A stretch of DNA of 64,000 nt from contig JBBQWN010000013.1 in NCBI GenBank assembly GCA_038210595.1, positions 1-64,000 of the forward strand. The letters run 5' to 3'. Position 1 is the stretch's first letter. Each line of letters opens with the position of its first letter. The DNA is from Glacieibacterium sp038210595 (GTDB lineage: Bacteria; Pseudomonadota; Alphaproteobacteria; Sphingomonadales; Sphingomonadaceae). The notes below the pieces were generated by a model that worked only from the letters and a program-made list of their open reading frames with translations, ran no database searches and had not been told where the DNA came from. This document shows positions 16,516 to 25,790 of the stretch, piece by piece. A program made the position numbers and the translations under genes.

Positions 16516-17223
16516 ATGACCAGCCAAACGCTCGATTATCACGACGGCGATGCCGTGTTGAAGGGCCGCATCGCCGTGCCCGCCGGTGACGCCAGGGCCC
16601 CCGGCATAGCGGTGTTTGCCGACATCGGCGGCATCGGCGAGCACAGCGTCTGGTACGCCGAGCGCCTGGCCGAAGCCGGCTATGTCGCGCTCGCCGCCGA
16701 CACCTATGGCGACGGCCTGACCCCCGATTTCCAGTCCGGCATGCCGATCCTGATGGACTGGCGCGCCGACCCCGCCCGGCTGGCGAAGCGCGCCGCCGCA
16801 GCGCTGGCAGCGCTCGCCGCGCACCCGCGCTGCGACGGGCGTTTCGGCGCGATCGGCTTCTGCTTCGGCGGCTCGGTAGTGCTCGAACTCGCCCGCCACG
16901 GGCATGCGGGCTATCTCGCCGGGGTCAGCTTCCACGGCGACGTGACGACGCCGCAGATGGCCAGCAAGCCGATCGAGACGAAGCTGCTCGTCCTCCACGG
17001 CGCCGAGGATCCGCTGGTGCCCGACGCTGCGCTGATCGCCTTCCTGCGCGAGATGGCCGGGGCCGGCGCCGACTGCCAGACCATCGCCTATACCGGCGCC
17101 GTCCACAGCTTCACAAATCGGCAAGCGGACGGGTCCATGATGCCCGGCATCAAATACCACGAGCCGACCGCGCGGCGGTCGTGGAACGCAATGCTGGCGC
17201 ATTTTACCGAGGTCTTTGGATGA
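16516..17223 (+). CDS. Dienelactone hydrolase family protein
   Basis: A 235-residue alpha/beta hydrolase of the DLH family, with the catalytic triad in the expected order: C116 in GFCFGGS (nucleophile), D165 in GAEDPLVP and H197 in AVHSFT. The ATG at 16516 is preceded by AAGGAG at about 8 bases. The GTG at 16510 would be only 2 bases from that site. Dienelactone hydrolase itself acts in chlorocatechol breakdown, but most homologues have other or unknown substrates. The stop overlaps the nuclease start (ATGA). Confidence 0.9.
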   Translation: MTSQTLDYHDGDAVLKGRIAVPAGDARAPGIAVFADIGGIGEHSVWYAERLAEAGYVALAADTYGDGLTPDFQSGMPILMDWRADPARLAKRAAAALAALAAHPRCDGRFGAIGFCFGGSVVLELARHGHAGYLAGVSFHGDVTTPQMASKPIETKLLVLHGAEDPLVPDAALIAFLREMAGAGADCQTIAYTGAVHSFTNRQADGSMMPGIKYHEPTARRSWNAMLAHFTEVFG

Positions 17224-18104
17224 GGCTGCTGGCCGTACTGCTGATCCTCCTGCCGGCTCCCGCGCTGGCCTGGGGCGAGTACGGCCACCGCCTGATCGGC
17301 AGCATCGCCTATGACGAAGCCGCGCGCACGACCCGGCGCGCGATCAAGCAGCTGCTGAAGCACCGCGGCGAGCTCGACACGCCGAGCTGCAAGCTGAAGA
17401 CCCTGGCGGATGCGGCGGCGTGGCCAGACTGCGTCCGCGGCCTCGGCGACCGCTTCGCCTTTGCCGTGACCTGGCACTACCAGAACATCAGCGTCTGCCG
17501 GGACTTCGACATCGCCGCCAATTGCCCGGACGGCAACTGTGTCACCGCACAAATCGCCGCGCAGGCCGCCATCCTCGGCGACCGCACCCGGACCGATGCC
17601 GAGCGGCTGCAGGCGCTGGCCTTCGTCGCGCATTTCGTCGGCGACGTGCACCAGCCGCTCCATGTCGGCGACAAGGGCGACCGCGGCGGCAATGACGTGC
17701 TGGTCGACTATCCGCCCAAGCCGAGCGCGCGGCTCAACCTCCATCACATCTGGGACACCGAACTCGCCGAGCGCAGCCTGCAGGCCCGCCCGGCGGTGTC
17801 GCGCCGCCTGATCGCTCAGGCAGACCGGCTGGCGTGGCGGCAGGGCGGCGTCCCCGACTGGGCCCGCGAAAGCTGGGTAGCGTCGAAGGACACTGCCTAT
17901 GCCGGCCTCGGCAGTTACCCCGACCGTTGTCTGGTGCCGGTCGCCGCCCCGGTGGTTGATGCGCTGGGCGCGGTCAGCGGGCCGCGCGCCCAAATCGACT
18001 ATGCCTATAGCACCGCCGCGCAGCCGGTGATCCGTGCCCGTGTCGAAGCGGCTGCGGTGCGGCTGGCGGCGCTGCTCGATACTGCACTCGGCACGCCGCG
18101 CTAG
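17220..18104 (+). CDS. S1/P1 family secreted nuclease
   Basis: A zinc-dependent single-strand nuclease with 3'-nucleotidase activity in characterised relatives. A signal peptide ends at ALA, leaving W18 as the mature N-terminus, as in S1/P1 enzymes where this tryptophan is a zinc ligand. The remaining ligands can be followed: H23 in EYGHRLIG, the Asp in LADAAAWPD, HFVGDVHQPLHVGD, and the final NLHHIWD. There are paired cysteines. It starts inside the dienelactone hydrolase stop (ATGA). A phosphate-scavenging role is plausible, but no Pho box was seen. Confidence 0.94.
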   Translation: MRLLAVLLILLPAPALAWGEYGHRLIGSIAYDEAARTTRRAIKQLLKHRGELDTPSCKLKTLADAAAWPDCVRGLGDRFAFAVTWHYQNISVCRDFDIAANCPDGNCVTAQIAAQAAILGDRTRTDAERLQALAFVAHFVGDVHQPLHVGDKGDRGGNDVLVDYPPKPSARLNLHHIWDTELAERSLQARPAVSRRLIAQADRLAWRQGGVPDWARESWVASKDTAYAGLGSYPDRCLVPVAAPVVDALGAVSGPRAQIDYAYSTAAQPVIRARVEAAAVRLAALLDTALGTPR

Positions 18105-18153
18105 GCGGAACTGGAGTGAGCCGCTAGCGTCTGTCGCAGCGAAGGGAACGAGC

Positions 18154-19077
18154 ATGCGCTTCGACGACCAGCGAGAGAGCGACAACATCGACGACCAGCG
18201 CGGCCAGGGGGGCGGCAGTGGCCTCGGCTTCGGCGGCGGCGGCGGCGGCATGCTCGGCTTCCTGCTGCCGATGGTGATGAGCAAGTTCGGCTGCGGCGGC
18301 GTCGCGGTGCTGGTGGTCCTGTTCATGGTCTTCGGCGGGGGCCTCAGCAGCCTCGGCGGCCTCGTCGGCGGCGGCAGCGGACCGTCACCGCAGATCGGTC
18401 AGCCCGTCGAGCCGGCGGAGCCCGCCGCTCCGGGCGCGGCGCGCAGCGAGAGCTCAACCGACAGCTTCGTCCGCAAGGTGCTCGGCTCGACGGAGGATGT
18501 CTGGGACAAGCAGTTTCCGGCCGAGGTCGGCAAGGCCTATGTCAAGCCGCGGCTGGTGCTGTTCAGCGGTCAGACGCGCTCCGGCTGCGGCGCCGCCGAG
18601 TCGGCGATGGGGCCGTTCTACTGCCCCGCCGACCACAAGGTTTACCTCGACGAGAGCTTCTTCGACGAGCTGCAGCAGCGCTTCGGCGCGAAGGGCGACG
18701 CGGCGGCGGCCTATGTCATTGCCCATGAGATCGGCCATCACCTGCAGAGCCAGCTCGGAATCACCGATCAGGTCGAGGCGGCGCAGGCCCGCGCCTCGCG
18801 CAGCCAGCGCAACGCCATCTCGGTCAGGCTAGAACTCCAGGCCGATTGCTTCGCCGGGGTCTGGGCCAAGCAGAGCGGGCGGCTGGAAGCGGGTGACATC
18901 GAGGAGGCGGTTACCGCCGCCCAGGCGATCGGCGACGACACGCTGCAGCGCCAGTCCCGCGGCCAGGTCGTGCCGGACAGCTTCACCCACGGGTCGAGCG
19001 CGCAGCGGGTACAGTGGCTGCAGACCGGTCTGCAGAGCGGCAGCATGGCGAGCTGCGACACCTTCAAGGGCGCGTGA
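18154..19077 (+). CDS. YpfJ-type neutral zinc metallopeptidase
   Basis: A 307-residue membrane-anchored protein of the putative neutral zinc metallopeptidase family. A glycine-rich cytoplasmic head (residues 17-32) precedes a transmembrane helix at about 48-70. The catalytic HEIGHH starts at H191, and the family motif ELQADCFAG downstream provides the third ligand. The ATG at 18154 was chosen because the earlier in-frame start overlaps the nuclease gene and gives non-family sequence. The function of the family is not known. The 3' end overlaps a convergent hypothetical gene by 14 bases. Confidence 0.92.
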   Translation: MRFDDQRESDNIDDQRGQGGGSGLGFGGGGGGMLGFLLPMVMSKFGCGGVAVLVVLFMVFGGGLSSLGGLVGGGSGPSPQIGQPVEPAEPAAPGAARSESSTDSFVRKVLGSTEDVWDKQFPAEVGKAYVKPRLVLFSGQTRSGCGAAESAMGPFYCPADHKVYLDESFFDELQQRFGAKGDAAAAYVIAHEIGHHLQSQLGITDQVEAAQARASRSQRNAISVRLELQADCFAGVWAKQSGRLEAGDIEEAVTAAQAIGDDTLQRQSRGQVVPDSFTHGSSAQRVQWLQTGLQSGSMASCDTFKGA

Positions 19078-19411
19078 TCGCGGGATCGCTCCACCATTCA
19101 AACACGCGCCGCTGGCAGTTAGCGACCCACGCCGCCGCCTCCGGTCCGGGGAACGCGCCCTTGTAGTCGCGTTCGCCGAGCCACCAGCCCTGCCCCGGCA
19201 GGCGGTCCGACTGGCGCACCACCAGCACCGCCAGCTCAGGCCGCCCTGCCCCGCGCTCGGTCGCGTCGATTTCGAACAGCACCGCACACAGGGCTCGCAT
19301 CTTCGGGCGGCTGAACGCCATGCCGATACTGGCGAGAACCTCCGAATAGGTCACGCTTTCACCGGCGCGCGCCGCAGCCTGAAGAAAGGCGGTGATGTGA
19401 CCGACGTCCAT
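19064..19411 (-). CDS. Conserved hypothetical protein
   Basis: A 115-residue protein with a cluster of conserved-looking positions: VTYSEVLASIG, FSRPKMRALC, LAVLVVRQSDRLPGQGWW and a tryptophan-rich end (VFEWWSDP). No signal peptide or membrane helix is visible. The reading frame continues upstream as a very long open frame antisense to pabBC, which is a codon-bias artefact. I place the start at ATG 19411; a further ATG 27 bases upstream is possible. Convergent with, and overlapping, the metallopeptidase gene. The function is not recognised. Confidence 0.65.
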   Translation of the reverse strand: MDVGHITAFLQAAARAGESVTYSEVLASIGMAFSRPKMRALCAVLFEIDATERGAGRPELAVLVVRQSDRLPGQGWWLGERDYKGAFPGPEAAAWVANCQRRVFEWWSDPAITRP

Positions 19412-19450
19412 CTCGCCGTCAGTCGCTAGGCATGGCATGGCCCGCGCGCA

Positions 19451-21172
19451 ATGGCCTTCGATCCGGTTCAGCCCTTCGTCCTGCTCGACGACGCCCGCGC
19501 AGGGACGGCGCGCCTGTTCACCGCACTGACGGCGGTGGTGCGGGCCGACACGCTCGCAGCGGTGCAGCCGGCGTTGGCGGCGCTGCGGACGCTGGGCGGG
19601 GATCGTGCCGGATTCCTGACCTATGAAGCCGGGGCAGCGTTGCTCGGTCTGCCGGCGGCGGTCGCGCCCGGCCTGCCGCTCGCGTGGTTCGGGCGGTTCG
19701 CGCACGTTGCGACGCTCGACGATGCCGCGACCGACGCGCTGCTCGACGCGGGTTCGGCGTGGATCGGTGCCGTCGAACCGCAGATCGACCGTGCCGCTTT
19801 CGACGCGATGCTGGCACGCATCGGCGACCTGATCCGGGCGGGCGACGTCTATCAGGTTAATGCAACCTTCGCGGCGCATGTCGCGACGCGCGGTCATCCG
19901 CTGGCGTTGTACAGACGGTTGCGGCGGGCGCAGGCGGCGGCGCATGGGGCGCTGATCCACACCGGCGCGCACTGGATCCTCAGCCTGTCGCCGGAGCTGC
20001 TGTTCGACCTGTCCGGCCCCGCGCTGACCACCCGTCCGATGAAAGGCACCGCACCGCGCGGCGGCACAGCGGCCGAGGACGACGCCAACGCCGCCGCGCT
20101 CGCTGCTGACCCGAAGAACCGCGCCGAGAATCTGATGATCGTCGACCTGCTGCGCAACGACCTTTCGAGGGTCGCCGTGCCGGGCTCCGTCGCGGTGCCG
20201 GCGCTGTTCAGCGTCGAGCGCTATCCGACCGTGCTGCAGATGACCTCGACCGTCACGGCGACGGCGCGTGAGGGCGTCGATGCCATCGCGGTGCTTGAGG
20301 CACTGTTCCCGTGCGGCTCGATAACCGGCGCGCCCAAGCACCGCGCCGCGCAGGTCATCGCTGACGTCGAGGCGACTCCGCGCGGCCTCTACACTGGCAG
20401 CATCGGGCAGATCGCGGCGAACGGCGATGCCCGCTTCAACGTCGCGATCCGGACGCTGGTGATGCAGTCCGGCGGCGCGCGGCTGGGCCTTGGCGGCGGC
20501 ATCGTCGCCGACAGCGAGGCGGGCGACGAATGGGCGGAGGCGCTGGCCAAGGCGGCGTTCCTCGGCCGGCTGCCGCACGCGGCCGACCTGATCGAGACAA
20601 TGCGCTGCGAGGACGGCGTCATCGCGCACCGCGACCGGCATCTCGAGCGGCTGGCGGCGAGCGCGGCGTTCCTCGGCCACCGGCTCGATCTTGCGGCGGT
20701 GAACAGCGCCGTCGACGCGGCGGCCCAGGGCGCGACCGCTCGTCTGCGGCTGCTCGCCGCGCGGAGCGGCGCGGTGGCGGTGTCCCGCGGCCCCCTGCCC
20801 GAGCCGCCCACGCAGCCGGTCGTCGTCGTGCTCGCTCCCCTCCCCGTCGCCGCGGACGACTGGCGGCTGCGCCACAAGACCAGCGACCGCGGCTTCTACG
20901 ACGAGGCACGGCGCGCGAGCGGCGCGTTCGAAGTGGTGTTCGTCGATCCAGACGGCTCCATCACCGAGGGCAGCTTCACCAATGTCTTCGTCGAGCGCGG
21001 CGGCGTGCTGCTGACGCCGCCCCGCACGGCAGGCCTGCTCCCGGGCGTGTTGCGCGCCGCGTTGATCGCCAGCGGGCGGGCGGTGGAGGCTCCGCTCACG
21101 GCGCACGACCTCCGCGACGGGTTCCTGATCGGCAACGCCCTGCGCGGCCTGCTACAGGCGCGCCTGACATGA
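19451..21172 (+). CDS. pabB: Aminodeoxychorismate synthase component I fused to aminodeoxychorismate lyase (PabB-PabC)
   Basis: A 573-residue bifunctional enzyme for 4-aminobenzoate, the folate precursor. Residues 1-375 are the chorismate-binding PabB part, with RPMKGTAPRG, IVDLLRNDLSRV and CGSITGAPK. From about 385 the chain is a class IV PLP aminotransferase fold (PabC), with DGSITEGSFTNVFVER and GLLPGVLR; PabC eliminates pyruvate. The glutamine amidotransferase PabA is not in the window, so ammonia or a PabA encoded elsewhere must serve. The product feeds FolP (6359-7138). Confidence 0.93.
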   Translation: MAFDPVQPFVLLDDARAGTARLFTALTAVVRADTLAAVQPALAALRTLGGDRAGFLTYEAGAALLGLPAAVAPGLPLAWFGRFAHVATLDDAATDALLDAGSAWIGAVEPQIDRAAFDAMLARIGDLIRAGDVYQVNATFAAHVATRGHPLALYRRLRRAQAAAHGALIHTGAHWILSLSPELLFDLSGPALTTRPMKGTAPRGGTAAEDDANAAALAADPKNRAENLMIVDLLRNDLSRVAVPGSVAVPALFSVERYPTVLQMTSTVTATAREGVDAIAVLEALFPCGSITGAPKHRAAQVIADVEATPRGLYTGSIGQIAANGDARFNVAIRTLVMQSGGARLGLGGGIVADSEAGDEWAEALAKAAFLGRLPHAADLIETMRCEDGVIAHRDRHLERLAASAAFLGHRLDLAAVNSAVDAAAQGATARLRLLAARSGAVAVSRGPLPEPPTQPVVVVLAPLPVAADDWRLRHKTSDRGFYDEARRASGAFEVVFVDPDGSITEGSFTNVFVERGGVLLTPPRTAGLLPGVLRAALIASGRAVEAPLTAHDLRDGFLIGNALRGLLQARLT

Positions 21173-21173
21173 A

Positions 21174-21199
21174 AAGGGCGGCCCCGCAGGACCGCCCTT
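21174..21199. terminator. Stem-loop terminator between convergent genes
   Basis: An 8-bp perfect stem (AAGGGCGG / CCGCCCTT) around a 10-base loop starts one base after the pabBC stop. It lies between pabBC and the convergent PEP-CTERM gene and can act in both directions. A-rich and T-rich flanks are short. Confidence 0.65.
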
Positions 21200-21216
21200 G
21201 CTCAAGCATCGATCGC

Positions 21217-21777
21217 TCAGGCGGCGAGGACGGTCCGGCGGCGGCGCACCGCAAGACCGGTCATCGCGAAACCGGCGATCATCAACGCCCAGGTCGCTGC
21301 TTCCGGCACGTTGCTGGTGACGACAACGTTGTCGAGCGCGTAATACGACGGCGGGTTATAGAAGCCGAAGGTGAGCGTCGGGTTCGCCGCCGAGCTGACA
21401 ACGAAGCTGTAGTGAACCCATGCACCACCGGTGTCAGCGACGTTCGCCAGGATCGTCGAGCCGCCGAAATCGACATAATTTCCGGCCCCGCCGGACTGGC
21501 CCAGATCGAACGAGACGGTGTAGCTGGTCGAGGACGAGGTCAGCGACTGCGTGATGCCGCCAAAGCCGTCGGTCGGGCCAAAATCGGCCTGGAATGCGCC
21601 GTCCGTCGGGGGCTGAAAGAAAATGCCGAATGTAACGCCGGTGAAACTGGTGTCGCCGAACTGGCTCCAGCCCGTGAAGTCGCCGGTCTCGAAGCTGCCG
21701 TTTGTGACCAGGTTTGCCGCAGTGGCTGGAACCGCGGCGGTAAGCGCCGCAGCCAGAACGATAGCGATCTTCCGCAT
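21217..21777 (-). CDS. PEPxxWA-CTERM sorting-domain protein
   Basis: A 186-residue exported protein. A signal peptide (about residues 1-20, ATAA) is followed by NLVTNGSFETGDFTGW, typical of beta-sandwich carbohydrate-binding-like domains. The C-terminal tail has VPEAATWALMIAGFAM followed by VRRRR, which is the PEP-motif, membrane helix and basic end of the exosortase-processed PEPxxWA-CTERM class. Such proteins are sent to the cell surface or extracellular matrix. No exosortase gene is in the window. The product is rich in Gly/Ser/Thr and poor in cysteine. Confidence 0.9.
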   Translation of the reverse strand: MRKIAIVLAAALTAAVPATAANLVTNGSFETGDFTGWSQFGDTSFTGVTFGIFFQPPTDGAFQADFGPTDGFGGITQSLTSSSTSYTVSFDLGQSGGAGNYVDFGGSTILANVADTGGAWVHYSFVVSSAANPTLTFGFYNPPSYYALDNVVVTSNVPEAATWALMIAGFAMTGLAVRRRRTVLAA

Positions 21778-22005
21778 GACAGATGTTCCCCGTGTTGCCC
21801 AAAACCGTCACAGAACGGTTATCGAAGTGTAAGCAAAATTCGTGCCAGCCAAGCTGTGGGAATTTAATTGAATGATCGCAATGAGTTTATGTTGAGGCGA
21901 TCCAGCGCGACGACGGCGGGTGTAAAATTCACCGACACTTCCAAAGGATTGAGGCGGATCGGCAGGTGGCGTATCGGACGCCGGCACCGTAGATGGACGT
22001 TAAGC

Positions 22006-23202
22006 ATGCTCTCCACCGCCATCCAGCGCATCAACCCGTCGCCGACGCTGGCCGTCACTGCCAAGGCGGCGCGCCTGAAGGCGGAGGGGCGTGACATCAT
22101 CGGGCTGGGCGCGGGCGAGCCGGACTTCGACACGCCCGACTTCGTCAAGGAAGCCGCGATCAAGGCGATCCGCGACGGCCAGACCAAGTACACCAATGTC
22201 GACGGCACGCCGGCGATCAAGGAGGCGGTGCGCGGCAAGTTCAAGCGCGACAACAACCTCGACTACGGCCTCGATCAGATCACCGTCAACGTCGGCGGCA
22301 AGCACACGATCTTCAACGCGATGGTGGCGACACTTAATGTTGGCGATGAGGTCGTCATCCCGGCACCCTATTGGGTCAGCTACCCGGACATCGTCGCCTT
22401 CACCGGCGCGACCCCGGTGATCGTGCCGTGCGGCATCAACATCGGCTTCAAGCTGACGCCGGCCGCGCTCGAGGCCGCGATCACGCCGCGGACGCGCTGG
22501 CTGATCCTCAACTCGCCGTCGAACCCGACCGGGGCCGCCTACACGCGCGCCGAGCTGCGGGCGCTGGCGGACGTGCTGCTACGGCACCCCCATGTCCACA
22601 TCCTGACCGACGATATGTACGAGCACATCGTCTATGACGGCTTCGAGTTCGCCACCATCGCCGAGGTCGAGCCGGCGCTGTACGAGCGCACGCTGACCGT
22701 CAACGGCGCGTCGAAGGCCTATGCGATGACTGGCTGGCGCATCGGTTTCGCCGGTGGCCCGGCCTGGCTGATCAAGGCGATTGCCAAGATCCAGTCGCAG
22801 TCGACGACAAACCCCTGTTCGATCGCGCAGGCGGCGGTGGTCGCGGCGCTGAACGGCGACCAGTCGTTCCTGGTCGAGCGCAATCTCGCCTTCGCGCGGC
22901 GGCGGGACCTGGTGGTGTCGATGCTGAACCAGACGCCCGGGCTGCGCTGCCCGCGGCCGGAGGGGGCGTTCTACGTCTATCCCGATTGTGCGGGCCTGAT
23001 CGGCAAGACCACGCCCGACGGCATCGTGCTGAGCGACGACGAGGCCGTGGCGACCTATTTCATCGATGCCGAGGGCGTCGCGGTGGTGCACGGCGCGGCG
23101 TTCGGCGGCTCGCCCGCCTTCCGCATCAGCTACGCCACCAGCGAGGCGGCGTTGGAGGAGGCGTGCACCCGCATCCAGCGCGCCGTGGGACGGCTGGCCT
23201 AG
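22006..23202 (+). CDS. aatA: Aspartate-type aminotransferase (class I, subgroup Ib)
   Basis: A 398-residue PLP enzyme. The opening IGLGAGEPDFDTPDFVKEAA and KYTNVDGTPAIKEAV are characteristic of the Ib aspartate/prephenate aminotransferases. The PLP lysine is K237 in NGASKAYAMTGWRIGF, and the carboxylate-binding arginine is in FRISYATS. The ATG at 22006 follows GGACG; a longer frame upstream adds 46 basic, non-family residues. It probably transfers amino groups between aspartate and 2-oxoglutarate, but prephenate use cannot be excluded. The TAG stop is shared with the stop of the convergent lipase gene. Confidence 0.92.
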   Translation: MLSTAIQRINPSPTLAVTAKAARLKAEGRDIIGLGAGEPDFDTPDFVKEAAIKAIRDGQTKYTNVDGTPAIKEAVRGKFKRDNNLDYGLDQITVNVGGKHTIFNAMVATLNVGDEVVIPAPYWVSYPDIVAFTGATPVIVPCGINIGFKLTPAALEAAITPRTRWLILNSPSNPTGAAYTRAELRALADVLLRHPHVHILTDDMYEHIVYDGFEFATIAEVEPALYERTLTVNGASKAYAMTGWRIGFAGGPAWLIKAIAKIQSQSTTNPCSIAQAAVVAALNGDQSFLVERNLAFARRRDLVVSMLNQTPGLRCPRPEGAFYVYPDCAGLIGKTTPDGIVLSDDEAVATYFIDAEGVAVVHGAAFGGSPAFRISYATSEAALEEACTRIQRAVGRLA

Positions 23203-24311
23203 CCGCAGTCGCTTGGCGGCGCTTTCCCTGCAAAGCGATCTCCGAGCCACGACACCGCGAGCGCGGCGCTGCGCTTTCCGGCGGTGGTGTGGTCGCCGTC
23301 GTCGGTGACGAAGGTGACATTCGCCTTGGCACGGCACAGCCGATCGACGAACTTGCGGGTTACGGCGGGCGCGACGATCTGGTCCTTCGAGCCCTGGACG
23401 ATCAGCATCGGGAAATCGAGGCCGGCCGGGGTCAGCGAGTTCTTTGCCATCAGCGCCGCCCAGCGCGGGCTCGACGCCAGATCGACACCGCGCAGCTGAC
23501 CGATCAGCCTGACCAGACCGATCTGGGTGCGCACCTTGAAGCCCTTGGTGGTGACGCAGTTCTTCGCGATCGCCTCGATCAGCCTGGCGGTGCGCGGCTT
23601 GACCACGGTGGTCAGCGGCAGGCCGTAAACCTTGGCCCAGCTGGCGGCACTGTAGGCCGTCAGGAAGGCCTGGATGCCGGCATTGCTGCCGCCGGTCAGA
23701 TTGGCCTTGAGATCGGTCGGCGGCACTGCCGCGGCGACGCCGACCAGCTCGAACCCGGGCGCATAGCGCTTGGCCAGCCGCCCCGCCCACAGCGCCGCGT
23801 GGCCGCCTTGTGATTCCCCCCACAAAGCGAAGCGGGTCGAGGTGCTGGCCCGGGGCATCGCATGGGCGGCCCGCACCGCGTCGAGCACGACGTGGCCGGT
23901 CGCCTCGCCAACCAGATAGGGGTGCGGACCGGGGTTGCCGAGCCCCTGGTAATCGGGCGCGACGACGACATAGCCGGCGGCGAGCAGCGCGCCGAGGCCC
24001 GCGACCTGATCATAGCGATAGTCCGCGTCCGAGGGGGCGCAGGCTTCCGCGACGCCAGTCGTACCATGCGTCCAGACGACGACATCGCGGCCGGCCGCCG
24101 GGGCCGGCCCGCGCGGCACGACGACGAAGCCGGTGACAGTGACCGGTCGCCCGTCCGGATCGACCGAGCGATAGCGGATCTTGTACGCGTTGCCCGACGG
24201 TGCCCCGGCCAGCGGCGCCGCTGCGACCAGGCTGCCAGCCCCGCCACGGGCCTGCGCCGGTAAAGCAGACGCCGCAAACGTCAGCGCAACGGCGGCGATC
24301 AGATAACGCAT
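23199..24311 (-). CDS. Secreted lipase-like alpha/beta hydrolase (LIP family)
   Basis: A 370-residue exported hydrolase. A signal peptide (MRYLIAAVALTFAAS, cleaved near AQA) is followed by a family resembling fungal secretory lipases. The nucleophile elbow is WGESQGGHAAL, the acid residue lies in VQGSKDQIVAP and the histidine in DDGDHTT. An HG oxyanion-type segment VWTHGTTGVAEAC precedes it. The substrate is probably an ester or lipid, but this is inferred. The stop codon shares the CTAG at 23199-23202 with the convergent aminotransferase. Confidence 0.87.
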   Translation of the reverse strand: MRYLIAAVALTFAASALPAQARGGAGSLVAAAPLAGAPSGNAYKIRYRSVDPDGRPVTVTGFVVVPRGPAPAAGRDVVVWTHGTTGVAEACAPSDADYRYDQVAGLGALLAAGYVVVAPDYQGLGNPGPHPYLVGEATGHVVLDAVRAAHAMPRASTSTRFALWGESQGGHAALWAGRLAKRYAPGFELVGVAAAVPPTDLKANLTGGSNAGIQAFLTAYSAASWAKVYGLPLTTVVKPRTARLIEAIAKNCVTTKGFKVRTQIGLVRLIGQLRGVDLASSPRWAALMAKNSLTPAGLDFPMLIVQGSKDQIVAPAVTRKFVDRLCRAKANVTFVTDDGDHTTAGKRSAALAVSWLGDRFAGKAPPSDCG

Positions 24312-24372
24312 CGTGGAACTCCCGAATTGCGGTGCCCGCACACTGGCCGCGTGGCCGACGCTTGCCAAGCGC

Positions 24373-25776
24373 CTAGACAGCCGCACCGATGGCGTGGATC
24401 GCCAGCCCGACCAGCCCGCCGATGACGGTGCCGTTGATGCGGATATACTGAAGGTCGCGGCCGACCGCGGTCTCCAGCTTGTCGGTGACCGTCGATGCAT
24501 CCCAGCTGCGCACTGTGTCGCTGACCAGCCGGACGATGGCGTCGCCGTAGCTGCCGACGACGCTGACGGCGGTGCGCCGGGCGAGAGTGTTGATCGCGTC
24601 CGCCAGCGCCACGTTGCCGGCGATCACCTCGCCCGCCGCCAGTGCGATGCGGCCGCGCCCCTGCGCCGGCGGCGCGTCGACCATCTCCGCCAGCATCGCC
24701 TTCAACGTCGTCCACAACTGGTCGAACATGGCCGCGGTGGCCGGGCTGTCGAGCAGTTCGCGCTTGGCCGCCTCGACCTCCGTCGCGGCCTTCGAGGCAG
24801 GGTTCTCGAGATCGTCGGCAAGGCGGTGCAGCCAGGCGGTGATGGCGACCCGGTCGGGGTGCTCGCGGCCCAGGGCCAGCGGCGGGGGCGGCGGCTCGGG
24901 CAGCGCCGCGGTGGTGCCCTCCAGTGCTGCCATGCGCTCCCGGAACGCCTGGACGATCTGCGTCTTGTCGCGGCGCTGCAGGTCCGCGGCTTCCTCAGTC
25001 ATCGCAAACAGATGATCTTGAACACCCTCGATGAAGGCCTTCGCATAACCCCGGTCGACGAAGCCCGGCATGTACTTGGGCGCGCGCGCGGCGACGGCAG
25101 CGTGGATGTCCTCCTGCCGCGCATGGACGACGTTCATCGCCGCCGCCAGCACCGCCTCGACCAGCGCCTCGTGGCGGCCGGCATTGACCAGCGGGCGCAG
25201 GAAGCGCGCCAACAGCGGCGCCACCGGCCTGTCGCGCAGCCGGTCGGTGACGGTCACCGCGATCAGCTGCGCCATGGTTGCGCCGTCGAGCGCATCGGCA
25301 AACTGCAGCAGCAGCTGCGACAGCGCCTTGCGGAGCCGGCCCGCCTTGAGGTCGCCCGGGGCTGGCGGCGCGGCCAGCCAGCGCCCAAGAGTGCCGGCAA
25401 GGTCGAACGCTTCCAGCCGCCGCGCCACCACCGTGGGGGTAAGGAAATTGTCCTTCAGGAACAGCGCCAGGCTATCCCCGATCCGGTCCTTGTTTGACGG
25501 GATGATCGCGGTGTGCGGAATCGGCAGGCCGAGCGGATGACGGAACAGCGCCGTCACCGCGAACCAGTCGGCCAGCCCGCCAACCATCGCCGCCTCGAAG
25601 AACGCGCGGGCATAGCCGAACTGGGCGGCATGCTGCGGATAATGCGGGCGGATGACGATCAGCGCGACCCATGCGGCCGCCATCGCCACAAGCAGCAGCG
25701 TCGCCACCAGCCGCATGCGGTGGAACGGTGTCGTCGCGCCGACAATGCGAAACGGCTCGAGACGAATGCGGTCCAT
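24373..25776 (-). CDS. DUF445 family membrane protein
   Basis: A 467-residue protein of the DUF445 family. A hydrophobic segment at about residues 22-44 is followed by the family block FFEAAMVGGLADWFAVTALFRHPLGLPIPHTAIIP. A long, mostly helical central region precedes a C-terminal pair of hydrophobic residues (GTVIGGLVGLAIHAIG). The family is membrane-associated and its function is unknown. It lies 14 bases after the RND permease stop, so it may belong to the same transcript by read-through. Confidence 0.88.
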   Translation of the reverse strand: MDRIRLEPFRIVGATTPFHRMRLVATLLLVAMAAAWVALIVIRPHYPQHAAQFGYARAFFEAAMVGGLADWFAVTALFRHPLGLPIPHTAIIPSNKDRIGDSLALFLKDNFLTPTVVARRLEAFDLAGTLGRWLAAPPAPGDLKAGRLRKALSQLLLQFADALDGATMAQLIAVTVTDRLRDRPVAPLLARFLRPLVNAGRHEALVEAVLAAAMNVVHARQEDIHAAVAARAPKYMPGFVDRGYAKAFIEGVQDHLFAMTEEAADLQRRDKTQIVQAFRERMAALEGTTAALPEPPPPPLALGREHPDRVAITAWLHRLADDLENPASKAATEVEAAKRELLDSPATAAMFDQLWTTLKAMLAEMVDAPPAQGRGRIALAAGEVIAGNVALADAINTLARRTAVSVVGSYGDAIVRLVSDTVRSWDASTVTDKLETAVGRDLQYIRINGTVIGGLVGLAIHAIGAAV

Positions 25777-25790
25777 TCGCCGGTCTTAAC

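Noticed and set aside
19064..21106. 680-codon open frame on the minus strand
   Set aside because: Only the last 115 codons look like a real protein; the rest lies opposite pabBC and reads as shadow sequence.
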